DNA of 64,000 nucleotides from Actinomycetes bacterium (GCA_023404955.1 JAEXZY010000118.1:1-64000), one strand, 5' to 3'; counted from the stretch's first letter, positions 53,517 to 62,694 are shown. Made by a program: numbers and translations. The notes: a model not told the origin generated them from the sequence alone.

Positions 53517-54620
53517 ATGACCGCAACCGCCGCTGCCACCCGCTGCCCGTGGCCGGGAATCCTCACCGCCTACGCTGACCGGCTGCCGACGGAAACCGGT
53601 TGGGCCGCGGTCACTCTCGCGGAGGGGGCCACCCCGCTGCTGCCGGCGCCCCGGCTGTCCGCGCTCACCGGGTGCACGGTGGCGCTCAAGGTCGAAGGCC
53701 TCAACCCCACCGGGTCGTTCAAAGACCGCGGCATGACGGTGGCCCTCACCGCGGCGGTGGCCAGCGGCGCCGAAGCGGTGCTGTGCGCCTCGACCGGTAA
53801 CACCGCCGCCTCAGCCGCAGCATATGCCGCGCGCGCGGGCATCACCTGCGCGGTGCTGGTACCGCACGGCAACATCGCCGCCGGCAAACTCGCGCAAGCG
53901 GTCATGCACGGCGCCACCGTCATTCACGTCGCGGGCTCGTTCGACGACTGCCTCACCCTGGCTCGCGCCGTGACCGCAGACGATCCGGCGATCGCGTTGG
54001 TGAACTCCATCAACCCTTATCGCATCGCCGGTCAGAAGACCGCCGCCTATGAGGTCGTCGAATCCCTGGGCGGCGCCCCGGACGTGCACGTGCTGCCGGT
54101 GGGCAACGGCGGCAACATCACCGCCTACTGGCAGGGCTACACCGACTACCATCGTGAAGGGCTCACCGACAAGCTGCCCCGCATGCTGGGCGTGCAGGCC
54201 GCCGGCGCAGCCCCGCTGGTGCGCGGTGAGCCGGTCACCGAGCCCGACACCGTCGCCACCGCCATCCGCATCGGCGCACCGGCGGCCTGGACCTCCGCTG
54301 TCGAGGCCCAACACGCCTCGGGTGGCGCGTTCCTCGCCGTCGACGACACCGACATCCTGGCCGCCTACCGTACGGTGGCGCGCCTAGAAGGCCTGTTCGT
54401 CGAGCCAGCCTCTGCGGCCAGCATCGCGGGCCTGCTGAGGGCAGCTGAGCAGGGCTGGATCCCCCGCGGATCGACCGTGGTATGCACACTGACCGGCAAC
54501 GGCCTCAAAGACCCCGCCACGGCACTGCACGGGCTACCCCCGATCAGCGCGGTCCCCGCCCACACCGCCGCCGTCCGGGCCGCCATCCACGCCACCGACC
54601 CCGGCGAGCAGCGGCGATGA
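53517..54620 (+). CDS. thrC: Threonine synthase, 367 aa
   Basis: This PLP fold-type II enzyme converts O-phosphohomoserine to threonine. The PLP Lys lies in NPTGSFKDRGM (K69). ASTGNTAAS binds the substrate side, VGNGGNITAYWQGY binds the cofactor phosphate, and a C-terminal TLTGNGLKDP completes the site. GAGGAG lies upstream of ATG 53517. Length is normal. It is intact, while a second copy survives only as a fragment at 56543. A biosynthetic gene here is odd unless this part came from a chromosome. Confidence 0.9.
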   Translation: MTATAAATRCPWPGILTAYADRLPTETGWAAVTLAEGATPLLPAPRLSALTGCTVALKVEGLNPTGSFKDRGMTVALTAAVASGAEAVLCASTGNTAASAAAYAARAGITCAVLVPHGNIAAGKLAQAVMHGATVIHVAGSFDDCLTLARAVTADDPAIALVNSINPYRIAGQKTAAYEVVESLGGAPDVHVLPVGNGGNITAYWQGYTDYHREGLTDKLPRMLGVQAAGAAPLVRGEPVTEPDTVATAIRIGAPAAWTSAVEAQHASGGAFLAVDDTDILAAYRTVARLEGLFVEPASAASIAGLLRAAEQGWIPRGSTVVCTLTGNGLKDPATALHGLPPISAVPAHTAAVRAAIHATDPGEQRR

Positions 54621-54729
54621 CGATCCACCGGTGGGCAGGTGACTTCCGGCGCTCCAGCGTCGCCGCATCGACGGCACCGCGATCTGAGGGCTGTCGGGCG
54701 GGTCGACGCGCCAGGGGCGGCTCCCGCGC

Positions 54730-55926
54730 GTGACTGACGACGCGTCGACACGCACCGACCGATTGATCGCGCCGCCGGTCTTGGCGACTGACGACACCCG
54801 CAGCGCCTCTCGCCTCGAATTGTTCTTCGACTTGGCTTACGTTCTGGTGGTCGCGCAGCTGGCGTCCCGATGGGCCAGCGACATGTCGTGGAAGGCCGCG
54901 GCGGAGTTCGCCGGGCTGTTCACTGTCGTGTGGTGGTCGTGGGTAACCACCACGCTTTATGCCAACCGTTTCGCCAGTAACGATGTGCTGTACCGACTGA
55001 CCAAGTTAGCCATCATGGGTGCGGTGGTGGTGATGGCCGGCAGCGCGACCACGGCAACGACAACAGATGCCAACATCTTCGCCGGCGGCTACCTGGCCAC
55101 CCGCATCCTGCTGATGGGCCTGTACCTGCGCGCCTTACGTCACGTGCATCAGGCCCGCCCAACCATGGCGATCTACAGCGCCTGCATAGCCGTCGGGATC
55201 GGCGCCTGGGCGACGTCGTTAGCCGTTGACGGCGCTGTGAAGCTCGCCCTGTGGGCCGTGGGGATCGCGGTCGAGGCGCTGGCGCCGGTGCTGGCGAGCC
55301 GGTATGGATCCAACGTCCCGGTTCACGTCGAGCACCTCCCGGAGCGGTTCGGCCTGCTGGTCATTCTGGTGCTCGGGGAATCCATCGCCGCGGTGGCGAC
55401 CGGTCTGCACGATTCGCACTGGAACCGGCCGTCACTGTTACCGGCGGCGTGCGGGTTTATCCTCGCCGCGGCCGCCTGGTGGGTGTACTTCGACCTCGGC
55501 GGCAAGGCCGCCCAAGGCCACCTGCAACACGGCCGGGATCCCCAAAGCAGCGGCGCCGCTGACCGCTACGTGTACGGCCATCTCCCGCTCACCTTCGGAT
55601 TGGCTGTGCTGGGCGTCGGGATCGAGCAGCTGGTGCTACATCCGGGTGGGGACGTGTCCACCACCGGGCGGTGGGCGTTGACGATCGGTTTCACCGCCTT
55701 CCTCCTCGGCACGACCATCGTGCTCGCCGGGACAGCGCATTCCTGGCGAGCGGGCTGGCCATGGCCGGCCGCGGCGATTCCTGGTGTCCTTGCCCTGGGT
55801 GTCCTCGCCCAACGCTGGACAAGTTTGTCTGCGGTGCTGCTGACCAGCGCCGCCTGCCTCACCGTGATCACCGGACTTGCTGTCCGGGCGAAATCCGGGC
55901 AGCAGCGCGCCGCGCCCCCCGAATGA
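54730..55926 (+). CDS. LtrA-family membrane protein, 398 aa
   Basis: The LtrA signature is at both ends: RLELFFDLAYVLVVAQLAS and ERFGLLVILVLGESIAAVAT. About ten hydrophobic helices are visible in all. LtrA was named for low-temperature requirement in Listeria, but its activity is not established. Start is GTG 54730. It follows thrC by 109 bp on the same strand. Confidence 0.85.
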   Translation: MTDDASTRTDRLIAPPVLATDDTRSASRLELFFDLAYVLVVAQLASRWASDMSWKAAAEFAGLFTVVWWSWVTTTLYANRFASNDVLYRLTKLAIMGAVVVMAGSATTATTTDANIFAGGYLATRILLMGLYLRALRHVHQARPTMAIYSACIAVGIGAWATSLAVDGAVKLALWAVGIAVEALAPVLASRYGSNVPVHVEHLPERFGLLVILVLGESIAAVATGLHDSHWNRPSLLPAACGFILAAAAWWVYFDLGGKAAQGHLQHGRDPQSSGAADRYVYGHLPLTFGLAVLGVGIEQLVLHPGGDVSTTGRWALTIGFTAFLLGTTIVLAGTAHSWRAGWPWPAAAIPGVLALGVLAQRWTSLSAVLLTSAACLTVITGLAVRAKSGQQRAAPPE

Positions 55927-56061
55927 CCCCGCTGCGCTGCGCAGTTCGCCCCTCCTGCGAGCCCGCGCCCAGCAAAGCCCCCGGCCGGTAGCTCAGCGAC
56001 CCGGCGGGTGATCTGTTCACGTCGACACCCACTGGGCCGATCAGCGCCAAGCGCGCCGCCG

Positions 56062-56313
56062 TTACCCCAACGGGGGTTCGGGCGGGTTCGGGTGTGACGG
56101 CGCACGGCCGCGGACTTGACGCCGGATGCCGTCGAGTGCCTCGTCTTCGGTGTCGGCCTGCCACGACAGCGCCGGTTCGCAATCACACAGCCCTCGATAC
56201 AACAGGCACTCGGGCGACCACAACACCCGGTAGGTGAGGCCGTCAACCACGCTCACCCGCACTGTTGACCACTCGGCATCACTGGGGCCGCGTCGCCGCG
56301 GCGCGCGGCTCAC
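56062..56313 (-). CDS. Small hypothetical protein, 83 aa
   Basis: The sequence STVRVSVVDGLTYRVLWSPE and CLLYRGLCDCEPALSWQADT then EDEALDGIRRQV looks like a small domain with paired cysteines. A GTG inside (about residue 18-20) could be the real start. Function unknown. Confidence 0.45.
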   Translation of the reverse strand: MSRAPRRRGPSDAEWSTVRVSVVDGLTYRVLWSPECLLYRGLCDCEPALSWQADTEDEALDGIRRQVRGRAPSHPNPPEPPLG

Positions 56314-56542
56314 CGGCCACCGCGAGTGGTGCGCATGGTGTCATCATCGCGCGCCCGCGGTCTGTGCGGAAGCGGCGGCGTGCCCCGGTCCGCCGGCAGG
56401 GCCAGTGCCGGAGGGTGGCCGAGGCGCAGCGTCCGGGACACCGCGGCGCCGGGGGGATCACTGCCCACCAGATCCCGCAGTCTTCAGGGCGCCGACCGAG
56501 CGCCCGCCAGCCCGCAGCGGGAGACCCTGACGACCGGGCCCC

Positions 56543-56712
56543 GGCCTGCTCGCCGCCGCCGAGCAAGGCCTGCTCACTCGCGGCTCGACCGTGGTGTGCA
56601 CCATTACCGGCAACGGGCTCAAAGACCCCACCACCGCACTCGACGGCCAGGCCCCGATCGCCGCGGTTCCCGCCGACGCCCCGCGGCCATCGTTGCCGCC
56701 CTGCACCTGTGA
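56543..56712 (+). pseudogene. 3' remnant of a second threonine synthase gene
   Basis: GLLAAAEQGLLTRGSTVVCT then ITGNGLKDPTTALDGQAPIA matches the C-terminus of the intact ThrC at 53517 with clear differences. It is therefore from a divergent copy, not a fresh duplicate. Near 56683 a shift is needed to reach the natural end AAAIVAALHL and the stop at 56710. The upstream part of the gene is gone. Confidence 0.75.
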
Positions 56713-56752
56713 CCGGCGGCGCAATGAGCGAGTGTGGCCCAGCACCCCGAAC

Positions 56753-57133
56753 TCATTCGCGCGATGGACTGTGCAGCACCTTCAGGCCCGCAGCTTTCAA
56801 CGCGCGATAGGCTTCTGCACCGGGAATCGCAACCAACGCGATGGCGATGCCGTCGCGCTCGCCGTTCGCAACGAGACGTTGAAGCGCCTCCACCGCGCAG
56901 GGGCTGAACCACGTCACAGCACTGACATCCACGATCACCGAACGGCACCCCGGACCGGAAACGGCGATTGTCTCGGCCATCAGCTCATCCACCCTGCGGA
57001 AGTGGCGACCGAAAAGCTCTCCGAACAGAAGCAGACAGCCGTCGCCGTAGATGCCGAAGTCGAGCGTGCCCAAGTAGTCGTATCCGATTCTCAACGGCTC
57101 GGCCCCGAAGTCCGCGTTCGACACGACGGTCAT
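56753..57133 (-). CDS. STAS-like anti-anti-sigma protein, 126 aa
   Basis: The sequence LLLFGELFGRHFRRVDELMA, then CRSVIVDVSAVTWFSPCAVE and ALQRLVANGERDGIAIALVA fits a STAS fold with the DVSAVTWFSPCAV strand-loop. The usual S-G phosphosite is replaced by S-P-C. ATG 57133 follows GGAG; the frame to 57424 is not supported. It is probably part of a stress sigma network. Confidence 0.65.
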   Translation of the reverse strand: MTVVSNADFGAEPLRIGYDYLGTLDFGIYGDGCLLLFGELFGRHFRRVDELMAETIAVSGPGCRSVIVDVSAVTWFSPCAVEALQRLVANGERDGIAIALVAIPGAEAYRALKAAGLKVLHSPSRE

Positions 57134-57684
57134 GGCCCCGCCCCACTCCACGCGACAGTCCGCTTCACCAGCGAATTTACGCCCACAGTTGCGAACCTCG
57201 CGGCAACCGTGCACCGCTCTTCGTTTTTCGACACCGATTCGTCGTAGATCGAACCGTCGTGGTGTGGGGGCCCGGCGACCGGCAACACCCGTGCCTGGCA
57301 GCGTGGGACAAGCCCGACCCGGCACGCGTGTTTCCAGGGCAGCGACCGCGAGCTGATGCTGACTGCTTAACATCAGGATTGACCCGGAGTCGCCTACACC
57401 AGGTCGCCCACGACGCAATCTCATCCACTACCCACTGATGCCGGGCGGGTGCCCGGTCCACGACCGGCTAAACCGGCGCGGGCCAACGGGTTCGCGGACC
57501 GCTCGGTCCGTCGAGGAAGCTGACGGAGCTGCGAGCGACGCGCGCCACTGTGAGGCGTCGACCCGCGGATGTTGGTCTCCGCCCCGTGGGTGACGATTGG
57601 CTGGTTCGCTCGGTCGTCGGCGCGGTATGTGGAGGCCTGGACCGGACTCGATGCTGGTCGACTCGGTGGGTGTCGCTGGGATGG
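57134..57684. other. Intergenic region without a convincing gene
   Basis: Long frames here are shadows without protein-like content. The minus strand runs from the ANTAR stop (57685) to the STAS-like gene start (57133). I see no strong repeat, RNA or terminator. Confidence 0.4.
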
Positions 57685-58375
57685 TCACCGGGTGTCGATG
57701 ACGCGTTGTGCGATCTCGACCAGTTTGGTGTTGGTGTCTTGGGACAGTTGCCGCAGCATCGCGAAGGCGCGGCCGTCGTCGACGGTATAGCGCTCCATGA
57801 TGATGCCCTTGGCCTGGCCGATGCGGTCCCGAGTGGACAACGCGGACTGCAGTTGCTCTCCTTCGCGGCTGGCCACGATCGCTGCTGCGGCGTTGCGCGG
57901 CCAGCACCAATCCGACGGTTTCGGCGTCGCCGTTCCACCGGTGGGGCGCGAACCCGAACAGGTTCAGCGCCCCCGCGGTGCGCTCGGCGGTGTAGAGCTT
58001 GAACGACAGCGCGCTGAGCACACCGAGGTCGACGACCTTGGACGCGTAGGTGGGAAAGCGGGGCTCGGCGCGGAAGTCGTCGGTGCGCACCATGACCTCG
58101 TCGAGCGCGGCGTGCAGGCACGGCCCCTCGCCGGTTTCCATCTGCAGGGTATCGAGTTCGAACATCAGATCGTCGGTGGTGGCAAGGGTCTGGTGCGTGG
58201 CGTCCTTACCGACCAGGAGCACTCCGGCGACGTCGACGCCGGGGATCATCTCCTTGGCAGCGGTGGTGACGTCGATCAACACGTCCTCGACGGTGCGCTG
58301 CGCCAGCGCCCGAGCCAGCTCCGCCATCCTTCGCGCGAGGTGGTGCCGGTCGGGCGAGGCGGTCATCCGCGTCAT
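57685..58375 (-). pseudogene. GAF-ANTAR regulator with one frameshift
   Basis: The GAF part is in one frame from 58375: EDVLIDVTTAAKEMIPGVDV, METGEGPCLHAALDEVMVRT, then AGALNLFGFAPHRWNGDAET. The ANTAR part is in another: QSALSTRDRIGQAKGIIMER, then FAMLRQLSQDTNTKLVEIAQ and RVIDTR with its stop at 57685. They meet near 57894-57901, where one extra or missing base is needed to read NAAAAIVASRE. ANTAR proteins bind RNA hairpins to stop early termination. If real, the shift inactivates the gene. Confidence 0.75.
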
Positions 58376-58419
58376 TCTGCCCTCCCGCGCATCGAACCGT
58401 GAGCCGGCGCTGAACGCCG

Positions 58420-58791
58420 GTGCGGGATCACGACGCCGGGGACGCGGTGCTCATCGAGTTCGCCCACGGCGGCGCGGCGCATCCTCGGCGACGACGCCGT
58501 GTTCGCCCGACGGATGGGTGGAGAGGAGTTCGTTGTGGCGATGCTTGGCCGCGACGTGGGCAGCAGTCACCGCGTGTTGAGCCGCATCGGCGCCAACATG
58601 CCACCAGGAGCAGAGCTGTTCGAATCGGCTACACCTGTTGGCGCCCACCGGAAGCACTGGCCACCACGGTGGCGCGAGCTGACGCTGCGCTGTACCGGGG
58701 GAAGGACCGTGGTCGCAATCAGATCGCCTACCTCGCCCACCCCAGCACTGCCGGGAATGTGCCCGATGTCTTGCGCTTCGCGCCGCCGTAG
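58420..58791 (+). pseudogene. Decayed GGDEF (diguanylate cyclase) domain
   Basis: One frame reads GDDAVFARRMGGEEFVVAML with the GGEEF active-site motif. Another frame 100 bp on reads TVARADAALYRGKDRGRNQI, the usual C-terminal end of the domain. The two cannot be joined without a frameshift, and the N-terminal half of the domain is absent. This is a remnant. Confidence 0.7.
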
Positions 58792-58866
58792 CGGAGTCCA
58801 TCAGCCCGCGAATGCGCCCCGGGGAGGGAGGGGATCTCCGCCGGACCGGTCGGTGCTCGCCGCGGT

Positions 58867-59196
58867 CTACAGGTCAGAGGTCACCGACTTGCGGGTCTTC
58901 TTCACCTTCTTCAGATCGGTTTCCAGACCTTTGACCGTGGTGCGGCGCTCAGAGAGGGACTTCTTCACCTTCTTCAATGCTTTGGTGTGCCGCTCAAGGG
59001 ATGTGCGCAGTGCCGCTTCGCGGCGTTCGACGCTGCGCAGCACTTTCTGGGCAGCCGCAACGCTGGCCGCGGGCGGCGTCGGTGCCTTGGCCGGCTTGCG
59101 GCTCGCCGGCTTTCTGCTGGCCGGCGTGCTCTTCTTACCCGATGAGGATGTCGGTGTAAGACTCGACTTGCGAGAGGAGCGCTGGGTGGAAGCCAT
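58867..59196 (-). CDS. Lys/Ser-rich coiled-coil protein, 109 aa
   Basis: The N-terminal 45 residues are a Ser/Lys/Pro-rich basic tail (SGKKSTPASRKPASRKPAKA). The rest is a strongly charged helix (VERREAALRTSLERHTKALK, then KVKKSLSERRTTVKGLETDL). The basic tail is histone-H1-like, so nucleic-acid binding is possible. The family is not recognised. Confidence 0.6.
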   Translation of the reverse strand: MASTQRSSRKSSLTPTSSSGKKSTPASRKPASRKPAKAPTPPAASVAAAQKVLRSVERREAALRTSLERHTKALKKVKKSLSERRTTVKGLETDLKKVKKTRKSVTSDL

Positions 59197-59255
59197 GATG
59201 AATCCTTTGTTTGAAGGGTTGGGACGCCATGGGTTTGGCGGTGCGTGTCAGCCGG

Positions 59256-59537
59256 TCACTGTGGGGGTGCGGCCGGGGTCGTGGTGGCCGGCGGCGGCGC
59301 CAGGGGCGCGCTGTCGGGGTGCGGGTTGTCGATGAGGTCGGTGTCGTCGTGGCCGCGTCCGCTGCGGCGGCGGGTGAACGCCGACACCGACAACAGCGCG
59401 CGCGAGAGCCTGGTCGGGGCGCCGCCGTTGCGACGTTGCAGATACAAGCCCACCTTTGACAGGACGAAGGCGATCAGCGGGAGCAGCAGGCTGGCCAGCA
59501 GCCAGCGGCGCACAGGCGAACTCAGAAGTGCCAGCAT
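59256..59537 (-). CDS. Small membrane protein, 93 aa
   Basis: One hydrophobic helix (RRWLLASLLLPLIAFVLSKV) is followed by a basic stretch and a Pro/Thr/Ala-rich tail. It lies 30 bp downstream of the YeaQ/GlsB-like gene on the same strand, so it may share its transcript. Function unknown. Confidence 0.6.
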   Translation of the reverse strand: MLALLSSPVRRWLLASLLLPLIAFVLSKVGLYLQRRNGGAPTRLSRALLSVSAFTRRRSGRGHDDTDLIDNPHPDSAPLAPPPATTTPAAPPQ

Positions 59538-59567
59538 GGCGAGTCCTTTCCGAAATCGAGGGAGCGG

Positions 59568-59846
59568 CTAACGGGTGCGGGTGCCGCGGCGGCCGGTGAT
59601 GCCGAGGTAGCCGGCGATGAGCAGGACCGCGAAGATGATGCCGACCAGGAACGGGATGATTTTGAAGCCGCCGTTCTGGTTGGAGTAGCCGAGTTTGTAG
59701 GACACCCAGGTACCCAGGAAGGAGCCGATCGCACCGAGCAGCACGGTCATGATGACGCCGATGTTCTGTTTGCCGGGCATGACGAGTCGGGCCAGCACGC
59801 CGACGATGAGTCCGACGACGATCGCGCCGATGATGGTTCCGATCAC
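59568..59846 (-). CDS. GlsB/YeaQ/YmgE-family stress membrane protein, 92 aa
   Basis: The sequence IIGAIVVGLIVGVLARLVMP-GKQ and GAIGSFLGTWVSYKLGY, then IPFLVGIIFAVLLIAGYLGI gives the three-helix, Gly-rich pattern of this family. Such genes are often induced by stress and lie near Asp23-type genes, as here. Confidence 0.85.
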   Translation of the reverse strand: MIGTIIGAIVVGLIVGVLARLVMPGKQNIGVIMTVLLGAIGSFLGTWVSYKLGYSNQNGGFKIIPFLVGIIFAVLLIAGYLGITGRRGTRTR

Positions 59847-60007
59847 GGAATTCTTTCCTTTGATGGTTGGGGGCCGCGTCTCTTGAGAGCCGCGGTAGCG
59901 ACGGAATATTTGGGGTCGCCGGAAGATGAACGGTGGCCGCCTCTGCCAGGCGGTGGGGATCGGGTAGGTCGGCTGCCCCGCCGCAGGGGGCGGGGCAGCC
60001 GGTGTGA

Positions 60008-60244
60008 CTACTCGGCGGCTTTCTGGCGTGCTTCGTGGGTCTTGGCTTCACCGCGGGCGGCTTCGGCTTCGGCTTCCTTTTGGGCGACGTCGCGTTGGGC
60101 GTCGGCCTTCTCCTGCTGGGCCTTGCCCTCTTCAGTGAGGCTGTCGTTGCCGGTCACCGCGCCGATGGCCTCTTTGGCCTTGCCCTTGACTCCTTCGACG
60201 GCGCCCTTGATGCCTTCGGCGGGGCCGCTGTTGCTGTCTGCCAT
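60008..60244 (-). CDS. CsbD-family general stress protein, 78 aa
   Basis: AEGIKGAVEGVKGKAKEAIG then VTGNDSLTEEGKAQQEKADA is the CsbD motif. A charged helical tail follows. ATG 60244 fits the family length; the frame to 60319 is not needed. CsbD-type proteins are general stress proteins of unknown action. Confidence 0.85.
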   Translation of the reverse strand: MADSNSGPAEGIKGAVEGVKGKAKEAIGAVTGNDSLTEEGKAQQEKADAQRDVAQKEAEAEAARGEAKTHEARQKAAE

Positions 60245-60340
60245 GATGGTGTTTCCCTTCTGGTGGTGGTGCTGACTTCTCCCGCCCCCTATGTGGACGG
60301 GAAACCTGGTGATACCCAACGTGTTCGGTGGTGGGTGTGG

Positions 60341-60910
60341 TTATGCGAGTCGCCGGGCTTGGGTTTTGCGGGTGTTGACGTGCAGGCGGGTTTGGACGGC
60401 GATGGCGTCGCCGAGCATGCCCACGGTGGTGGCGGCGACCTCATCAGCGGCGTGCGCGGCGTGGGCCAGGGCGTCGGTGCCAGCGGCGGTGACATCGAGG
60501 TGGATGCTGGGTTTGCCGCGGTCGATGACGGCTTTGCCGCTGGCTGACGCGATGGCGGGGCGCTCGCGCAGTTCGGCGGCCGCGGCGTCGGCCAACGATC
60601 CCAGGTTGGCCGACAGGCACCCTTCGGACAGATTGCTTTCCGCCAGGGTGAGATCGCGGGCGCGGCGGGCGGGCCGGTGGGTGGCCAGCCAGCGCAGGCC
60701 GAGCAGCACCAGCAAGACTCCTGCGGCGGTGACGGCCCAGGGCCACCACGCCGTTGCGGCGGCCGACACCAGCCCCGGCGCGGTCAGGTAGACCGGGGTG
60801 CCGTCGATGAGGTGGGTTGTCCAGATCACCATGGCAGCACCGACGGCCGCGAGCAGAACTCCGAGGACGAGGGCGGCGATGCGGTCGATGACGGTGGCGG
60901 TACCGGTCAT
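60341..60910 (-). CDS. AmaP-like membrane anchor of the Asp23 system, 189 aa
   Basis: Two hydrophobic helices (AALVLGVLLAAVGAAMVIWT; WWPWAVTAAGVLLVLLGLRW) are followed by a cytoplasmic alpha/beta domain (KPSIHLDVTAAGTDALAHAA). This layout matches AmaP, which anchors Asp23 at the membrane. It is the last gene of the seven-gene envelope operon, with 3 bp to the upstream stop. Confidence 0.7.
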   Translation of the reverse strand: MTGTATVIDRIAALVLGVLLAAVGAAMVIWTTHLIDGTPVYLTAPGLVSAAATAWWPWAVTAAGVLLVLLGLRWLATHRPARRARDLTLAESNLSEGCLSANLGSLADAAAAELRERPAIASASGKAVIDRGKPSIHLDVTAAGTDALAHAAHAADEVAATTVGMLGDAIAVQTRLHVNTRKTQARRLA

Positions 60911-60913
60911 GGG

Positions 60914-61540
60914 TTAGGGCCTTTCCACTCGGGTGCGCACCGAGATCCGCGGTGTTGAGGACAGTGGTTGCAGCGCGGTACGGACCGCGCCGGCGATGGT
61001 GTCTTTGGTGACGTCGGGTCCGGTGGTGCGGGCGGTCACTTTGACGGCGCGGCGGCTGGCTGAGGCGGTGGCCTTGGTGACTCCGGGCACCACGCGGGCG
61101 GCGGCGCCGGCCAGTTTCGCGGTGTCGCACACGTCGAGGTACACACTGGTCTGCGCGGTGACGGGGATGGCCTTGCGGCGGCGCGGGGACAGCGCGGCGC
61201 CGATCAGGACCAGCCCGGCCAGAGCGGCGATCACGCCGACGGGCACCATCCAGCCGTGCGCGGATTGACCGTCGAACCAGTCAATGGCGGCGCGGGTCCA
61301 CGACGGTCCGCTGATCCAGCCGGCGGCGGCGATTCCATCGCGGATACCGACCGCACCAGCGGCGATCAGCAGCAGCGCGCTGATTACGCCGACATAGTGC
61401 GCAGCCGCCGGGGCCAGGGGCGGGGGCGCAGCGGCCGGTGTCTGCGGCGTCGCGGCGGGTTGGCGGGTGCCGTTGTGAAGGACCCCGGGCGCCGACGGTG
61501 CCGAAGGAAGGTGTTCGAGGTGTTCGGGGACGGTCATCAT
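60914..61540 (-). CDS. DUF6286-like membrane protein of the Asp23 operon, 208 aa
   Basis: A Pro/Ala-rich start, two helices (HYVGVISALLLIAAGAVGIR; MVPVGVIAALAGLVLIGAAL) and a C-terminal domain (TKATASASRRAVKVTARTTG) similar in style to Asp23 strands are visible. The ATG overlaps the upstream stop (ATGA). It is a structural part of the envelope operon by context. Confidence 0.7.
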   Translation of the reverse strand: MMTVPEHLEHLPSAPSAPGVLHNGTRQPAATPQTPAAAPPPLAPAAAHYVGVISALLLIAAGAVGIRDGIAAAGWISGPSWTRAAIDWFDGQSAHGWMVPVGVIAALAGLVLIGAALSPRRRKAIPVTAQTSVYLDVCDTAKLAGAAARVVPGVTKATASASRRAVKVTARTTGPDVTKDTIAGAVRTALQPLSSTPRISVRTRVERP

Positions 61541-61914
61541 TGGACCCGCTTTCGGGTGGTGGCGGCGGGAGTGGTGACCGCGGCGACGGCCACGTCGACC
61601 CCGTCGACCTGCAGTCCGGCCAGGTGCGACAGCGCGAAGGTCACGTTGGCCCGCACCGCGGCACCGACCGCGCCGAGGTGATAACTCCAGGGCACCGCGA
61701 TGTCGACTGTGGCGCGCACGCGGTCACCGGCAATGCTGACCTGGGTCTTCGGGGTCGTGCGTCCGGTCAGCTTGTCCAGGCCGCTGGCATGGAACTGCAC
61801 TCCGGCGGTGTCCAGAGCCGCCTTGGCGGCGATCTGTTCGGCAACCCGGTCGTGCACGGTCAACGAGCCCCGCTCCCCGGGATCGCGGCCGACCGATGGC
61901 GGGGTGTCAGCCAC
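61537..61914 (-). CDS. Asp23-like envelope protein, 125 aa
   Basis: The core VHDRVAEQIAAKAALDTAGV and TPKTQVSIAGDRVRATVDIA, then AVRANVTFALSHLAGLQVDG has the Asp23/Gls24 helix-strand pattern. GTG 61914 overlaps the DUF2273 gene by 8 bp. The frame to 61989 is the wrong start. Confidence 0.7.
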   Translation of the reverse strand: MADTPPSVGRDPGERGSLTVHDRVAEQIAAKAALDTAGVQFHASGLDKLTGRTTPKTQVSIAGDRVRATVDIAVPWSYHLGAVGAAVRANVTFALSHLAGLQVDGVDVAVAAVTTPAATTRKRVQ

Positions 61915-62086
61915 GGCCGCGTCCCCGCAGCATCGCCGCCAGGTCGAACTCGCCGTCGCGCTGCCCGCCGACCGCGTAACCGACCGCACCCAGGATCAGG
62001 GCGATCAGGAAGCCGGTGAATCCGCCGGCGGCGGCAGCGACGCCGAGCAGCAGCCCGGCCAGTAAACCCACAGTGGCAGTGGTCAT
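61907..62086 (-). CDS. DUF2273-like small membrane protein, 59 aa
   Basis: The frame from ATG 62086 reads MTTATVGLLAGLLLGVAAAA, GGFTGFLIALILGAVGYAVG, GQRDGEFDLAAMLRGRGRG. This is the Gly-rich two-helix DUF2273 type found in Asp23 operons. GAGAGGA lies eight bases upstream. The stop lies inside the next gene's start (8-bp overlap). Confidence 0.8.
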   Translation of the reverse strand: MTTATVGLLAGLLLGVAAAAGGFTGFLIALILGAVGYAVGGQRDGEFDLAAMLRGRGRG

Positions 62087-62131
62087 GTCGATGGTCCTCT
62101 CACATTCTTATGGTCGTTAGGGGTGGGCGGT

Positions 62132-62377
62132 TCAGAGGGTGATGTAGCGGCGGGCCCGGCGCCGGCGCCGCCACTGATACAGCCGGCGGCGCAGTCGCGC
62201 CTGCCGGGAGTGACGGACGATGAGCACCGGCTGGCCCGCGTCGGTGCCGTGGTCGATCGCGGCCAGCGCGGCGATGAACGCTGCCGCGGACCCGCCACGG
62301 TCGGGGTGATGGCGCCAGGCGGCCGACCGCCGCGCCCGGCGACGAGCGTGGCCCGCCTCCGCCCCCGGATCGGTCAC
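62132..62377 (-). CDS. Small very basic protein of the Asp23 operon, 81 aa
   Basis: The GTG start overlaps the upstream stop (GTGA). The sequence is Arg-rich (ARRRARRSAAWRHHPDRGGS; RHSRQARLRRRLYQWRRRRR) with a short helical middle. It may bind nucleic acid or membranes; the family is not recognised. Confidence 0.55.
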   Translation of the reverse strand: MTDPGAEAGHARRRARRSAAWRHHPDRGGSAAAFIAALAAIDHGTDAGQPVLIVRHSRQARLRRRLYQWRRRRRARRYITL

Positions 62378-62694
62378 CGCGATCTCGTGTCCACCGCTGG
62401 GGCGACATCTTCAACGGTGACGTTGACCGTGACGCCTGGATGCAGGCGCCCGACGGTGGCGCGCACCGCGGCGGCGGTCTCCCGCACGGCGGCACCAAAC
62501 ACGATCACCACATGAACGTCGACGGCCTCGTCGGTGACCCGGATCCCCGCGACACGGCGTCCCGGCAGATAGGTGCCGACCTCGCCGAACATGCCGGGGT
62601 GCAACGCGGCGACGCCGGGCACCGCCAGGACCGCCGCGGCGAGCCGCTCGGCGGGCTCCCGCGGTGCCGGCGTCGCCGCACCCCCCAGGGTCAT
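62374..62694 (-). CDS. Divergent Asp23-like protein, 106 aa
   Basis: The sequence LAAAVLAVPGVAALHPGMFG, VAGIRVTDEAVDVHVVIVFG and LHPGVTVNVTVEDVAPAVDT follows the Asp23 helix-strand-strand order. The ATG follows the upstream TAG directly. It is probably a partner of the full-length Asp23 protein. Confidence 0.65.
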   Translation of the reverse strand: MTLGGAATPAPREPAERLAAAVLAVPGVAALHPGMFGEVGTYLPGRRVAGIRVTDEAVDVHVVIVFGAAVRETAAAVRATVGRLHPGVTVNVTVEDVAPAVDTRSR

